Positions 54,483-62,806 of a stretch of 64,000 nucleotides of DNA are shown piece after piece. Where the stretch lies: NCBI GenBank assembly GCA_017430225.1, contig JAFRNK010000065.1, forward strand, positions 44,743 to 108,742, read 5' to 3'. The notes beneath the pieces were generated by a model. It had not been told where the DNA came from and made no database searches. It saw nothing but the letters and a program-made list of their open reading frames with translations. How positions within the stretch are numbered: the first letter of the stretch is position 1; each line of letters begins with the position of its first letter. The translations under genes were made by a program, and so were the position numbers. The DNA comes from Clostridia bacterium. Its GTDB lineage: Bacteria > Bacillota > Clostridia > Christensenellales > Aristaeellaceae.

Positions 54483-54668
54483 TTACAGTTTGCTTTCCTT
54501 ATAAAACACACCGATCATCGCGCCAACGTCGTCGCCGGGGGTGGTGATCTGCTGTAGTTCCCAGCCGGCAGAGACATACTGATTGATGATGGTCTCCGCC
54601 TGCTCGATGTCCTTTTCCCGGGAGAATTTGAGGCCCTTGTTCAGGTAAACCAGTTTATATTCTTTCAT
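54483..54668 (-). CDS. DUF4177-type small protein
   Basis: A 61-residue protein that matches the DUF4177 pattern: MKEYKLVYLNKGLKFSREKD at the start and INQYVSAGWELQQIT in the middle. The function of the family is unknown; such proteins are small single domains. It lies 22 bases after kduI and 33 before kduD, inside the uronate operon, so it is made together with those enzymes. Confidence 0.8.
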   Translation of the reverse strand: MKEYKLVYLNKGLKFSREKDIEQAETIINQYVSAGWELQQITTPGDDVGAMIGVFYKESKL

Positions 54669-54690
54669 GGCGGATACAGCCTTTCATCCC

Positions 54691-55533
54691 TTACCGCAGC
54701 TGCGTGGTCGGGATCTCGTCCATATCGTCGAAGGCCTGGTTTTCGCCGCCCATAGCCCAGATGAAAGTATAGTTGCTGGTGCCGGCACCGGCGTGGATGG
54801 ACCAGGACGGACTGATAACGGCCTGCTCGTTCTGCATCACGATGTGGCGGGTCTCCTGGCCTTCGCCCATCATGTGGAAGACGACCTGGTTTTCCGGCAC
54901 TTCAAAGTAGAAATAGACTTCCATGCGGCGTTCGTGGGTATGGGCCGGCATGGTGTTCCAGACGGAGCCGGGCTCCAGCACGGTCATGCCCATGGAGAGC
55001 TGGCAGGTCTTGAGGACAGAGGGATGGATGAACTGGTTGATGACGCGCTTGTTACTGGTTTCCAGGGCGCCCAGGGGCTTCTTGGCGGCGTCCGCGATCT
55101 TGATCAGCTTGTTCTCGTAGCTGCAATGCGCAGGCGCGGAGACAATGTAGTACTTCGCGGGATTCTTGGGGTCATCAGACTGGAACGCGACATACTTCGC
55201 GCCGCGGGTCAGGTACAGGCAGTCCTTGTAGCCGAGTTCGTAAGTATTCTCGTCCGCGACGACCTTGCCGCTGCCGCCCACGTTGAACAGGCCGAGCTCA
55301 CGGCGTTCCAGGAAGTACTGGGTGCCGAAGTTGTGCCAGATGTCGATGCCCTTGTCCAGCGGCACCGTCTCATTGACCGGCATCACGCCCAGGGTGACCA
55401 TTCGGTCCACATGGCTGTAAACAGCGTTCACGGTATCGGGGGTAAACAGGGTCTCGATCAGGAACTCCTTGCGGGTTTCCTCGGTGGTGTAGCGCTTGAA
55501 ATCGCGCTGGTTGCAAGAATAACGGATGTCCAT
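54691..55533 (-). CDS. kduI: 5-dehydro-4-deoxy-D-glucuronate isomerase KduI
   Basis: A 280-residue cupin-fold zinc isomerase that turns 5-keto-4-deoxyuronate, the product of unsaturated uronides, into a diketo acid for KduD. Diagnostic segments are DIRYSCNQRDFKRYTTEETR at the start, MPAHTHERRMEVYFYFEVPE with the metal histidines and ISPSWSIHAGAGTSNYTFIW near the end. The length is normal. GGAGG precedes the ATG. The gene lies 28 bases after the acyltransferase-like gene. Confidence 0.96.
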   Translation of the reverse strand: MDIRYSCNQRDFKRYTTEETRKEFLIETLFTPDTVNAVYSHVDRMVTLGVMPVNETVPLDKGIDIWHNFGTQYFLERRELGLFNVGGSGKVVADENTYELGYKDCLYLTRGAKYVAFQSDDPKNPAKYYIVSAPAHCSYENKLIKIADAAKKPLGALETSNKRVINQFIHPSVLKTCQLSMGMTVLEPGSVWNTMPAHTHERRMEVYFYFEVPENQVVFHMMGEGQETRHIVMQNEQAVISPSWSIHAGAGTSNYTFIWAMGGENQAFDDMDEIPTTQLR

Positions 55534-55561
55534 AGAAATTGCCTCCTTGTTTTATGTTCTG

Positions 55562-56449
55562 TTATGATTGAGCCGGAACGATAATCTCGTGCCCCTCGTC
55601 CAGGTTCACCGTTTGCGGCGGCTGTTCGAGCAGGGACGGATCGCTGAAATAGCGCATCATCCGCGCGATCATCATGCCGAAGACACGGCCGGCCGCGACG
55701 CGCTCGTCCACCGTCACGCCGATGGGCATGATGCGGGCACGAACGGGCTTGCCGTCCTTGTCGATATCGACCTTCTTGCGCGGCGCGCCCATGCTCCAGA
55801 ACATGGTCGTCGAGCCAAAATTATAAATATGGTGGAAGACCGCCGGCAGACCCACGGACGCGTTGTTGGTCAGGAACAGGCTGGTATGGAAGGGGCTTGC
55901 GTCGATCACGAAACGCGGCATGATCCCGTGCCGGTCCATCCACTTGAGCAGGGAGACCGCCGGCCGCGCTACCGGAGATTTGAGCAGCGCGGACGCCACG
56001 CGCATGGTCGCGTTGTCCGCGTCCGGCTGGCGCGCCTGTTCGATGACCTCGTTCATCCTCCGGGACACGTCAAAGATCGTGTCATGCGGGTCGAAGTAAC
56101 ATTTGGTCGTGTTCTCGTCCACGTCCGAAACGTTCTCGCCGTTGGAACGCAGTACCGCAAAGGACACCGACAGGGTACTGCGGGCGTAGACGCGCTTGTT
56201 GATGATGAAACGGTTCAGTTCGGGCAGTTCCGCGATCGTGCGCACGAACGCGGCGATGACCACGTCCATGAAGGTCAGCTTTATGCCCTCCTGCTCTTTA
56301 TTGACAACATACCTCGCCAGCTTGCCGTAGTCGATTTCATACTGCAATTGAACCATCGCGTCGTTCCGCTCTGACATGATATGCGGCATCAGCGCTACGA
56401 TGGGGTCGATATTTTTGATCAGGCTACCGTCTGAACGCCGTCCAAACAT
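55562..56449 (-). CDS. Acyltransferase-like protein of the E2/CAT fold with altered catalytic motif
   Basis: A protein of about 295 residues resembling the catalytic domain of 2-oxoacid dehydrogenase E2 enzymes and chloramphenicol acetyltransferase: KLTFMDVVIAAFVRTIAELP, LNRFIINKRVYARSTLSVSF and SMGAPRKKV are recognisable. The C-terminal active-site block, normally with DHR, here reads GVTVDERVAAG, so the catalytic histidine appears to be glutamate. No lipoyl domain is present. The ATG at 56449 follows TAGGAGG; an upstream ATG at 56509 lies in the promoter. It heads the uronate operon. Confidence 0.7.
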   Translation of the reverse strand: MFGRRSDGSLIKNIDPIVALMPHIMSERNDAMVQLQYEIDYGKLARYVVNKEQEGIKLTFMDVVIAAFVRTIAELPELNRFIINKRVYARSTLSVSFAVLRSNGENVSDVDENTTKCYFDPHDTIFDVSRRMNEVIEQARQPDADNATMRVASALLKSPVARPAVSLLKWMDRHGIMPRFVIDASPFHTSLFLTNNASVGLPAVFHHIYNFGSTTMFWSMGAPRKKVDIDKDGKPVRARIMPIGVTVDERVAAGRVFGMMIARMMRYFSDPSLLEQPPQTVNLDEGHEIIVPAQS

Positions 56450-56480
56450 GGTTTTCCTCCTACTCTGAATTGTCATTTCA

Positions 56481-56509
56481 AGTATAGCAAATTCAGCCCG
56501 TTCAGTCAA
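56481..56509 (-). promoter_or_regulatory. Promoter of the uronate/two-component operon
   Basis: On the minus strand TTGACT (56509-56504), 17-bp spacer and TATACT (56486-56481), about 31 bases before the ATG at 56449. All downstream gaps to the ROK gene are under 35 bases, so this promoter may serve eight genes. Confidence 0.82.
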
Positions 56510-56511
56510 AC

Positions 56512-56539
56512 AAAAAAAGGCCTTTCATAACAAAAAGCC
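56512..56539 (-). terminator. Probable terminator of the ABC transporter operon
   Basis: On the minus strand a short stem, GGCTTT with AAAGGCC (one bulge), is followed by a run of T. It separates the transporter operon from the uronate operon. Confidence 0.5.
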
Positions 56540-56567
56540 CGAATAATCTTATCAAAGTATAAAGGAG

Positions 56568-56665
56568 AAAGTAGGAAGTAATTCCTGATTATGAGATAGC
56601 CTCTGTGCTTTCTCATGACCAAGCATTATCACTTCCTACTTCCTAACTCCTAATTCCTACCTAAT
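56568..56665. repeat. Palindromic repeat followed by heptamer tandem repeats
   Basis: AGTAGGAAGT (56570-56579) pairs with ACTTCCTACT (56631-56640), with an inner ATGAGA/TCTCAT stem (56591-56596 with 56611-56616). From 56632 the 7-bp unit (CTTCCTA, CTTCCTA, ACTCCTA, ATTCCTA) repeats four times. It lies just after the stop of the permease at 56672. Confidence 0.75.
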
Positions 56666-56671
56666 CCCTCA

Positions 56672-57490
56672 TTACCCCTTCACCCCGCCCAGGGCGATGC
56701 CCTCGACGAACTGTTTCTGCAGGAAAATATAGAGCACGAACGGGAAGATGAAGGTCAGCGTCGCGCCGGCCATCACCAGGCCGTAATTCGTATCGTTGCG
56801 CCCGCTGAGCATCGACATGTTCAGGATCAGCGTATACATATTGCTGCGGGTCATGATGATGAGCGGCCAGAGGAAATTGTTCCACGCGCCGGTAAACGTG
56901 AACACCGTCAGCGTGATCAGCGCCGGCTGCACCAGGGGCAGGACGATGGTCACAAAGGTGCGCACCTCGCCGCTGCCGTCGATCTCCGCCGCCTCAATCA
57001 GCTCGTTCGGGACCGCCTGCATGAACTGGCGCATCAGGAAGATGCCGAACGCGCCGACCATGGGCAGGATCAGCGCCGAATAAGTATTGGACATGCCCAC
57101 CCGGTTGACCAGTACGAACATGGAAATCAGGACCACCTGGCCGGGGACCATCATGGTCGCCAGATACACCTGAAACAGCTTTTCCTTGCCGGGGAGCGGC
57201 TTTTTCTCAAAGCCATAGGCCGCCATGGCGGAGACGATATCCACCAGCAGGCAGGAGCCGATCACGACGATGATGCTGTTTTTAAAGCCTTCCGCGAAGC
57301 CGCGTTTCGTCAGTGCAAACCAGTAATTATAAAAATCCAGCAGATTGATCTGCGAAAAATGCAGTTTCAGTGTCGTCGCCTGGGTAAAGCTCATCAGCAC
57401 CATGTAGATGAGCGGCAGCACGCACAAAATGGCGAACAGGGAGCAGAAAAACACGCCGATCACAAACCCGGGAGTCACTCTCTTTTTCAT
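56672..57490 (-). CDS. Sugar ABC transporter permease (MalG/UgpE type)
   Basis: A 272-residue permease with six spans. The EAA loop is LIEAAEIDGSGEVRTFVTIV, and the C-terminus IFLQKQFVEGIALGGVKG is typical of the family. Its start overlaps the stop of the partner permease by 4 bp. By position ahead of the KduI/KduD genes it may import uronide oligosaccharides, but the substrate is not shown. The ATPase is not encoded here. Confidence 0.92.
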   Translation of the reverse strand: MKKRVTPGFVIGVFFCSLFAILCVLPLIYMVLMSFTQATTLKLHFSQINLLDFYNYWFALTKRGFAEGFKNSIIVVIGSCLLVDIVSAMAAYGFEKKPLPGKEKLFQVYLATMMVPGQVVLISMFVLVNRVGMSNTYSALILPMVGAFGIFLMRQFMQAVPNELIEAAEIDGSGEVRTFVTIVLPLVQPALITLTVFTFTGAWNNFLWPLIIMTRSNMYTLILNMSMLSGRNDTNYGLVMAGATLTFIFPFVLYIFLQKQFVEGIALGGVKG

Positions 57491-58395
57491 ACGAGGAGCC
57501 TCCTTGATTTGCGCGGTTCATCGTCGTCCTTGTCATTGAAAACCAGGTTCTGCAGCCCGTGGATGATCAGGATGACGATCAGCAGGCAGACAGCCAGCGC
57601 CGCGGCGTAACCGATGCGCCTATCCTTGAAAGCATAGGAATAAATCAGATACGCCACCGTATAGGTCGAGCGCCCCGGGCCGCCCGCGGTCATCTTGTAC
57701 ACCAGGTCAAATACCTGGAAGGACCAGATGATGCCCAGCGTGACCACCATATAGGTGATCGGCTTCAGGATGGGCAGCGTGATGTACCAGAAGCGCTGCA
57801 GCGGGGTCGCGCCGTCCACCAGGGCCGCTTCATTGACATCGGTGGAGATATTCATGATCCCCGCATAGAAAATGACGAGGAAATAGCCGACGTTCTTCCA
57901 GACCGCGACAGCCGCGACACAGTTGAGGGCCGTGCTCTTCCTGCCCAGCCAGTTGAAGCCGGGAATGCCGACCGCTTCCAGCAGCTGGTTGAGGATGCCG
58001 CCGTTGGTCTCATAAATGACGTTCCACACCGACGCGCTGGCCACCAGGGACGCGACCACGGGAATGAACAGCATGCTCCGGATCAGGTCGCCCAGGCGGT
58101 TGCGCAGGCGGCTGCTCAGAAACGCGGCAATCACCAGCGAAAGGATGGTCTGCAGCGGCACCGTGACCGCCACATAATGCACCGTATTGAGCAGCGCCTG
58201 GTGCAGATAGCTGTTGGAAATCAGCTTCTCATAGTTCTCCAGGCCGATCCAGGCGGCGGGCTGGCCCAGATTGTACTTGGTGAAGCTGAAATACATGGTC
58301 ATGAAAATCGGGATGAACGTAAAAAACGCCATCAGCAAAAAGCTGGGCAGGATATAGACCGCGCCGTATATGGCCTGTTTCTTTTGCCTCGTCAC
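57487..58395 (-). CDS. Sugar ABC transporter permease (MalF/UgpA type)
   Basis: A permease of about 302 residues. It begins MTRQKKQAIYGAVYILPSFL, and the EAA loop is VNEAALVDGATPLQRFWYIT. The GTG at 58395 is chosen because AGGAGG lies 8 nt upstream; the reading frame stays open for 65 more codons into the MITE-like element, but those codons are repeat sequence. It is separated from its binding protein gene by that 322-bp element. Confidence 0.9.
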   Translation of the reverse strand: MTRQKKQAIYGAVYILPSFLLMAFFTFIPIFMTMYFSFTKYNLGQPAAWIGLENYEKLISNSYLHQALLNTVHYVAVTVPLQTILSLVIAAFLSSRLRNRLGDLIRSMLFIPVVASLVASASVWNVIYETNGGILNQLLEAVGIPGFNWLGRKSTALNCVAAVAVWKNVGYFLVIFYAGIMNISTDVNEAALVDGATPLQRFWYITLPILKPITYMVVTLGIIWSFQVFDLVYKMTAGGPGRSTYTVAYLIYSYAFKDRRIGYAAALAVCLLIVILIIHGLQNLVFNDKDDDEPRKSRRLLV

Positions 58396-58421
58396 AGCCG
58401 TAGCCTCCTGAAACAAGAAGA

Positions 58422-58743
58422 GAGGGGTTGTTGCACAACCCCTTCGATCAAATGGAAACTCCATTTGATCGACAAAAACGCCTTTTCCTCTCGTCCCTTT
58501 GGGACTCCCGGGCGGAAAAGGCGCAAGGAAAGCATTTTTGCTCCCGCAGGGCAAGCTCTGCTTCGCAAAAATGCTCCTCGCACCGCACATGTCGCTGCTG
58601 CGGATTACACTTGGAGGGGCTGCGGCCCCTCCAAACCTCCCAAAGTTTATTGCCTAATACTCTTTGTTGCACAATCTCCTTGGAAAAACAATACATCTGT
58701 AAAGAGAGGGGATATTGCGGATGATCTTCTGCAACATCCCCTC
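58422..58743. mobile_element. MITE-like 322-bp hairpin element
   Basis: The ends are imperfect inverted repeats, GAGGGGTTGTTGCACAA (58422-58438) and, on the other strand, GAGGGGATGTTGCAGAA (58743-58727), equal at 15 of 17 positions. Inside are perfect hairpins: 58424-58442, 58445-58471 (12 bp), 58479-58523, 58531-58575 (11 bp), 58611-58634 (10 bp). TTGTTGCACAA also recurs directly at 58664-58674. No transposase gene and no clear target duplication are seen. Small frames inside are taken as non-coding. Confidence 0.65.
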
Positions 58744-58757
58744 ATAAATTGATAGGA

Positions 58758-59981
58758 TTACTGACGGAGCTGCTCGTTGTAATAAGTCATGGTCTCCTTG
58801 AGCACCTGTTCAGGCGTCAGGTCGCCCATCAGCATCAGCTGAATGTTGCCCAGCAGAGTGTCTTCGAAGGAGTCAGCGCTCTCAAAGCCGGGGAATACGC
58901 TCAGGCGGTCCGCCTGGTTGGTATACATGTCCTCGAAAGCCTCAACATCCTTGAAGGTGGAATCCTTGGTGATCTTGGGCATCGCATAGACCTGGGTGTG
59001 GAAGTCATCCATGGCTTTGGCGCTGGTCATCGCTTTGACGATGCCGACCGCCAGCTCGGGATACTTGGTCTTCGCGTTGACGCCCATGCCCTCGGAAGCA
59101 ACCTGCGTCGCCACGCCCGCAGGACCCGCGGGAGAAATGTGGAACGCCCACTCATAATCGCCGAAGCTCTTATACTTACCGGTGCCGTTGACGCAGGCAG
59201 CGAGCTTGCCTTCTTCGAACTGGCCGACAGCGTCGCTCTCAGCCACGATAGACTCGTCGAAAATGCCTTCGTCCATGAAGCGCTTGATGTATTCGAGCGT
59301 CTTCAGGCCCGCTTCGTTGTCCACGTTCGGGTAGCCGTTTTCGTCCAGGATCTTGCCGCCGGCCTGCTCATACATGGGCCAGAAGCTGGTCATCAGCGCG
59401 GCAGAGCCGGAGCCGGCGCCCCAGTTCTGCAGGAAGGGCTTGACATCCGGCACCTTTTCCTTGATGGTCTTGCACATTGCAATGAAGTCATCCCAGGTGG
59501 CGGGCAGTTCGGTGATACCGGCGGCCTTCAGGATGTCCATGTTGTAGAACATGACGCGGGCGTTGCCCACCATCATGGGCACGCAGTACTGCTGGCCGTT
59601 CATCTGCAGGCCGGTGTTCCAGTACAGATAGTTGTCGATCTCTTCCTGGGTGAAGTAATCGTTCAGGGGCAGCAGCAGGCCGTTGCTCATGAAGTCATAG
59701 CGCGGGCCGTATACCACGTCGGGGCCGCCTTCGCCGGCCATCGCTGTATAAGCGCCGTCATAGTAGTTACCCCAGCCTTTGATCTCAACCACGATCTCGC
59801 AGTTGTTCTCAGCGGCAAAGTCAGCCAAGTGCTCGTTCCAGAAAGTCAGGTCGTCCGGGCCGTCGCCAAACTGGTACACGGGGATCCACACCGTCAGTAC
59901 CGGCTTGTCGTCCGCAACCGCGAAGCTCATGCAGGAGATCACCAGCATCAAAGCCAGCAAAATGGAAACCAACTTTTTCAC
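58758..59981 (-). CDS. Family-1 extracellular solute-binding protein of a sugar ABC transporter
   Basis: A secreted binding protein of about 407 residues. The GTG at 59981 has GGAGGG 6 nt upstream and gives a clean signal peptide (MKKLVSILLALMLVISCMSF); VISC could be a lipobox, or cleavage may follow AVA. The fold is family 1 (VLTVWIPVYQFGDGPDDLTF, and later AVGIVKAMTSAKAMDDFH). It delivers solute to the two permeases beyond the MITE-like element. A uronide substrate is suggested only by the neighbouring operon. Confidence 0.9.
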   Translation of the reverse strand: MKKLVSILLALMLVISCMSFAVADDKPVLTVWIPVYQFGDGPDDLTFWNEHLADFAAENNCEIVVEIKGWGNYYDGAYTAMAGEGGPDVVYGPRYDFMSNGLLLPLNDYFTQEEIDNYLYWNTGLQMNGQQYCVPMMVGNARVMFYNMDILKAAGITELPATWDDFIAMCKTIKEKVPDVKPFLQNWGAGSGSAALMTSFWPMYEQAGGKILDENGYPNVDNEAGLKTLEYIKRFMDEGIFDESIVAESDAVGQFEEGKLAACVNGTGKYKSFGDYEWAFHISPAGPAGVATQVASEGMGVNAKTKYPELAVGIVKAMTSAKAMDDFHTQVYAMPKITKDSTFKDVEAFEDMYTNQADRLSVFPGFESADSFEDTLLGNIQLMLMGDLTPEQVLKETMTYYNEQLRQ

Positions 59982-60000
59982 AAGAAGCCCTCCTTTTTTT

Positions 60001-60024
60001 GTGCAGAACAACCTCTTTCTGCAC
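60001..60024 (-). other. Leader hairpin of the sugar-binding protein gene
   Basis: GTGCAGAA (60001-60008) and TTCTGCAC (60017-60024) form an 8-bp stem in the leader, just before the ribosome binding site. It may protect the message or act as an operator. Confidence 0.6.
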
Positions 60025-60037
60025 TTTTATTTACATC

Positions 60038-60066
60038 ATTTTACCATTCCTGACAGGAGGTGTCAA
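60038..60066 (-). promoter_or_regulatory. Promoter of the sugar ABC transporter at 57-60 kb
   Basis: On the minus strand a perfect TTGACA (60066-60061), 17-bp spacer and TAAAAT (60043-60038). Confidence 0.85.
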
Positions 60067-60121
60067 CCGGAATCTGAAAAAGTGCAGCAATTGAGCACCG
60101 CCACCGACTGTCTTCGCGAGA

Positions 60122-60157
60122 ATAAAAGAGGCCACCACGTTTTCACGCGATGGCTTC
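60122..60157 (-). terminator. Probable terminator of the tctCBA-MBL operon
   Basis: On the minus strand GAAGCCA (60157-60151) pairs with TGGCCTC (60134-60128), followed by TTTTAT. It is about 230 bases after the hydrolase stop. Confidence 0.55.
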
Positions 60158-60390
60158 TGAGCATTAAATGATGATTACAGTGTTTCGCCTTACTAGATAT
60201 GGTCTTGGTTTGTGTCGATACGCCATCTGCTTTTTTTCAGTATAAGCCCTTTAGCTGACATTGGCACGCATTTTTTGATCCAATCATGGTCTCCCAATGT
60301 TCCTTCTGTCACATATACCGTAAAACATCAAACCATTATAACGTCAAAAGCTGGCAAAAAGCTTCTTTGGTCGGGTTATTTGGCATACGA
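60158..60390. other. Intergenic stretch after the metallo-hydrolase gene, nothing seen
   Basis: This stretch lies between the terminator and the stop of the metallo-beta-lactamase-fold gene. I find no promoter, no stable hairpin and no gene-like frame in it; it may be a long 3' leader or a decayed gene. Confidence 0.4.
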
Positions 60391-61236
60391 TCATGTTTTC
60401 TTTTCGGCCAGCTTTCGTGCCATGGCAGCACGATCAGTCAAGAACCGCCGCCAAGCCGTGTAATCTACCAGGGCATCTGGATCTTTATGGAGACTTTTGC
60501 TAAGTTCAAAGAAATCGCCTGGGTAATGTGCTGGATGGCTCGGCAGACAGACATCCACCTTCAGGTTCGCCATGTCTTCACAGTCGGCAATAAACCTGTC
60601 TCGCAGACATGACGGGATACCTGCTTGAGCAAAGTAGGCGTCTGACATCGTAAGCACACCGACGCCACCATGCATCGCTGCGGTCACCTCACTGCCATCC
60701 TCCTTCCGGACATGGATCAGGAAAGTAGTTACACCGGGCGTATGGCCAGGTGTCAGACGCGTATCAATCCGCACATTGCCAAGTTCGATGGGCTTCCGGT
60801 CGTCATAATGACAGTCCACTTCATAAGGATAATCCCGGAAAAAGACATCGGCAGGCATAGCAGCTTCAGCGTGGAGCGCCTGCTCATTATGGCGGAATTC
60901 GTCATCTTCCGCTGACAGGAAAACCTTCGCACCCGTCAGTTGCTTCAACATCTGCGCGCCTCCGACATGGTCGATATGCGCGTGGCTGAGCAGAATATAC
61001 CGAATCTGTTCCGGACGGTATCCAAGCCGGTAGATCGCGTCCACCATGAGATAGGTCGTTTCTGCACACATGGTATCTAGCAGGATCAGCCCTTCACCAG
61101 TATCGATCAAATACGCGCCAACCCAAACGTTCCCAATATAATAAATCTGATCCATCACACGGAACGGTGTGACTGCCACCTTCCAAGGAGCGTCGCCAGT
61201 AGCAAGGATCACGTCAGAGGATGATACTGCAGACAT
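60391..61236 (-). CDS. Metallo-beta-lactamase-fold hydrolase (B3-like)
   Basis: A 281-residue zinc hydrolase. The metal site HAHIDHVGGAQML is intact, with a further histidine in LTPGHTPG. The sequence order (QIYYIGNVWVGAYLIDTGEG, then LLDTMCAE) is like subclass B3 or related lactonases. There is no signal peptide, so it works in the cytosol and antibiotic hydrolysis is unlikely. It follows tctA by 18 bases, so it probably acts on the imported acid or its ester, lactone or amide. Confidence 0.85.
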   Translation of the reverse strand: MSAVSSSDVILATGDAPWKVAVTPFRVMDQIYYIGNVWVGAYLIDTGEGLILLDTMCAETTYLMVDAIYRLGYRPEQIRYILLSHAHIDHVGGAQMLKQLTGAKVFLSAEDDEFRHNEQALHAEAAMPADVFFRDYPYEVDCHYDDRKPIELGNVRIDTRLTPGHTPGVTTFLIHVRKEDGSEVTAAMHGGVGVLTMSDAYFAQAGIPSCLRDRFIADCEDMANLKVDVCLPSHPAHYPGDFFELSKSLHKDPDALVDYTAWRRFLTDRAAMARKLAEKKT

Positions 61237-61254
61237 AATTCGTCTCTCCTATTG

Positions 61255-62793
61255 TTAATCGTCTTCCGCCTCATACGCGTCCGCCTTGGCCTGGATTTCA
61301 TTCGTTTTTCCTGCCTCCGCGCGTTTTTTCGCCCGATAATCCCTGATCATAGGCCAGAACAGGCTCGCGAAGGCTACCAGCAGCAGGATACCGCTGACCG
61401 GGCGGGTGATAAAGGGCAGGAAACCATCGTCCGTATAGGTCAGACCCATTCTAAGATTCTTCTCCAGCATCGGGCCCAGGATGAAGCCCAAGATGAACGG
61501 GGACATGGGCAGATTAAAGTCCCCCATGACCACCCCCAGCACAGCGAAGGCAATCATCATCCCAATGGCGAACAACGTTTTCGTGTCAGACCAGATACCC
61601 GCAAAGCAGATCAAGAATATGGCCGCATACAGATAATGGGAAGGCACCTTCAGGATGTAAGGGAACACGCGCATGCCGCCCATCTGCACGACAAATGTGA
61701 CAATGGCGCCGATCAACAAAACCGCGAAGAAGCAGTAAACGAGCGCTGGGCGGGTGGTCATCAGCAGTGGGCCGACATCAATCCCATGCACCATCAAACC
61801 GCTCAGCAGCAAGGCCGTAGGAGAATCGCCGGGAATGCCCAGAGCAATCATGGGGATGATTGCACCACCAATGGCGGCGTTATTGGAAACCTCCGAGGCG
61901 ATGATGCCCTCATCGCATCCCGTCCCGAATTTCTCCGGATGTTTGGAGCTTGCCTTTGCCTGGGAATAGGCGACAATATTGGCCAGGCCTGCGCCCATAC
62001 CCGGCAGAAAGCCTATCCACAAGCCAATCAGCCAGGATTTGATGATCAGCAGCCAGTGAGAGAAGTATTCCCGCAGGGGCAGTCCTAATCCCTTGATACT
62101 CTTTGTATCTATGTCCGGGCTTTCCATATCATTCTTCGCAAAGTCTCGCACCAGATTGCCCATAGCGAAAACGCCCAGCATTACAGCCAGAAGGCTCAGA
62201 CCACTGATTAGATTGAAGTTGCCGAAGGTAAAACGCAGCGCACCGTCTATCGGCGAAATACCGACCGTCGACAAGAACATCCCCAGGAATCCAGCGATCA
62301 AGCCGTTGAACATGTTGCCCTTGGAAAGCGTTACCACCAAAATGATCGCGCAGAAGCACAGCGAGAAGGACTCCCACGGTCCCAACTTCACCGCCCAGCG
62401 AGCTAGTGTCGGGCAAAACAGCATAGCGACGAGGACACTAAGCACCGTCGCAATAAACGAAGAGAGAATACCAACGCCCAGCGCCCGGGACGCCTGTTCT
62501 TTTTTGGCCATCGGATAACCGTCAAAGCACGTAGCGATAGACGCCGCCTGACCGGGGATTCCCAGCAGGATGGCCGATATCAGTGACCCTGATACGCCGC
62601 CCACGTAGATGGAGCCCAGGAAGATGATGCCCACCTCCGGTGCCATGGTAAACGAAAGGGGGAGCATCAGCGCCATACAGGTCGTAGCACTCAGGCCAGG
62701 GATCGCGCCGAATATCATGCCCACGATCACGCCTGCCACGACCAGGACCCAGTTCAGCGGAACCAGGAAATTTGACATGACTTGTGCAAACAT
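61255..62793 (-). CDS. tctA: Tripartite tricarboxylate transporter large permease TctA
   Basis: A 512-residue permease with about 11-12 spans. Marks are GVIVGMIFGAIPGLSATTCM and the mirrored GLWIGFLPGMGAGLANIVAY, the paired substrate motifs of TctA, and ILLGIPGQAASIATCFDGYP. It carries a carboxylate with an ion gradient, fed by the TctC binding protein. The usual order tctC-tctB-tctA is kept. The tail is rich in charged residues. Confidence 0.95.
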   Translation of the reverse strand: MFAQVMSNFLVPLNWVLVVAGVIVGMIFGAIPGLSATTCMALMLPLSFTMAPEVGIIFLGSIYVGGVSGSLISAILLGIPGQAASIATCFDGYPMAKKEQASRALGVGILSSFIATVLSVLVAMLFCPTLARWAVKLGPWESFSLCFCAIILVVTLSKGNMFNGLIAGFLGMFLSTVGISPIDGALRFTFGNFNLISGLSLLAVMLGVFAMGNLVRDFAKNDMESPDIDTKSIKGLGLPLREYFSHWLLIIKSWLIGLWIGFLPGMGAGLANIVAYSQAKASSKHPEKFGTGCDEGIIASEVSNNAAIGGAIIPMIALGIPGDSPTALLLSGLMVHGIDVGPLLMTTRPALVYCFFAVLLIGAIVTFVVQMGGMRVFPYILKVPSHYLYAAIFLICFAGIWSDTKTLFAIGMMIAFAVLGVVMGDFNLPMSPFILGFILGPMLEKNLRMGLTYTDDGFLPFITRPVSGILLLVAFASLFWPMIRDYRAKKRAEAGKTNEIQAKADAYEAEDD

Positions 62794-62806
62794 CGTAATC
62801 TCCTTC

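Noticed and set aside
58428-58724. Small frames on both strands inside the hairpin element
   Set aside because: They consist of hairpin repeat sequence with no ribosome binding site; judged non-coding.
60391-61236. Metallo-beta-lactamase as antibiotic resistance gene
   Set aside because: No signal peptide, and it is coupled to a carboxylate transporter; a metabolic hydrolase is more likely.
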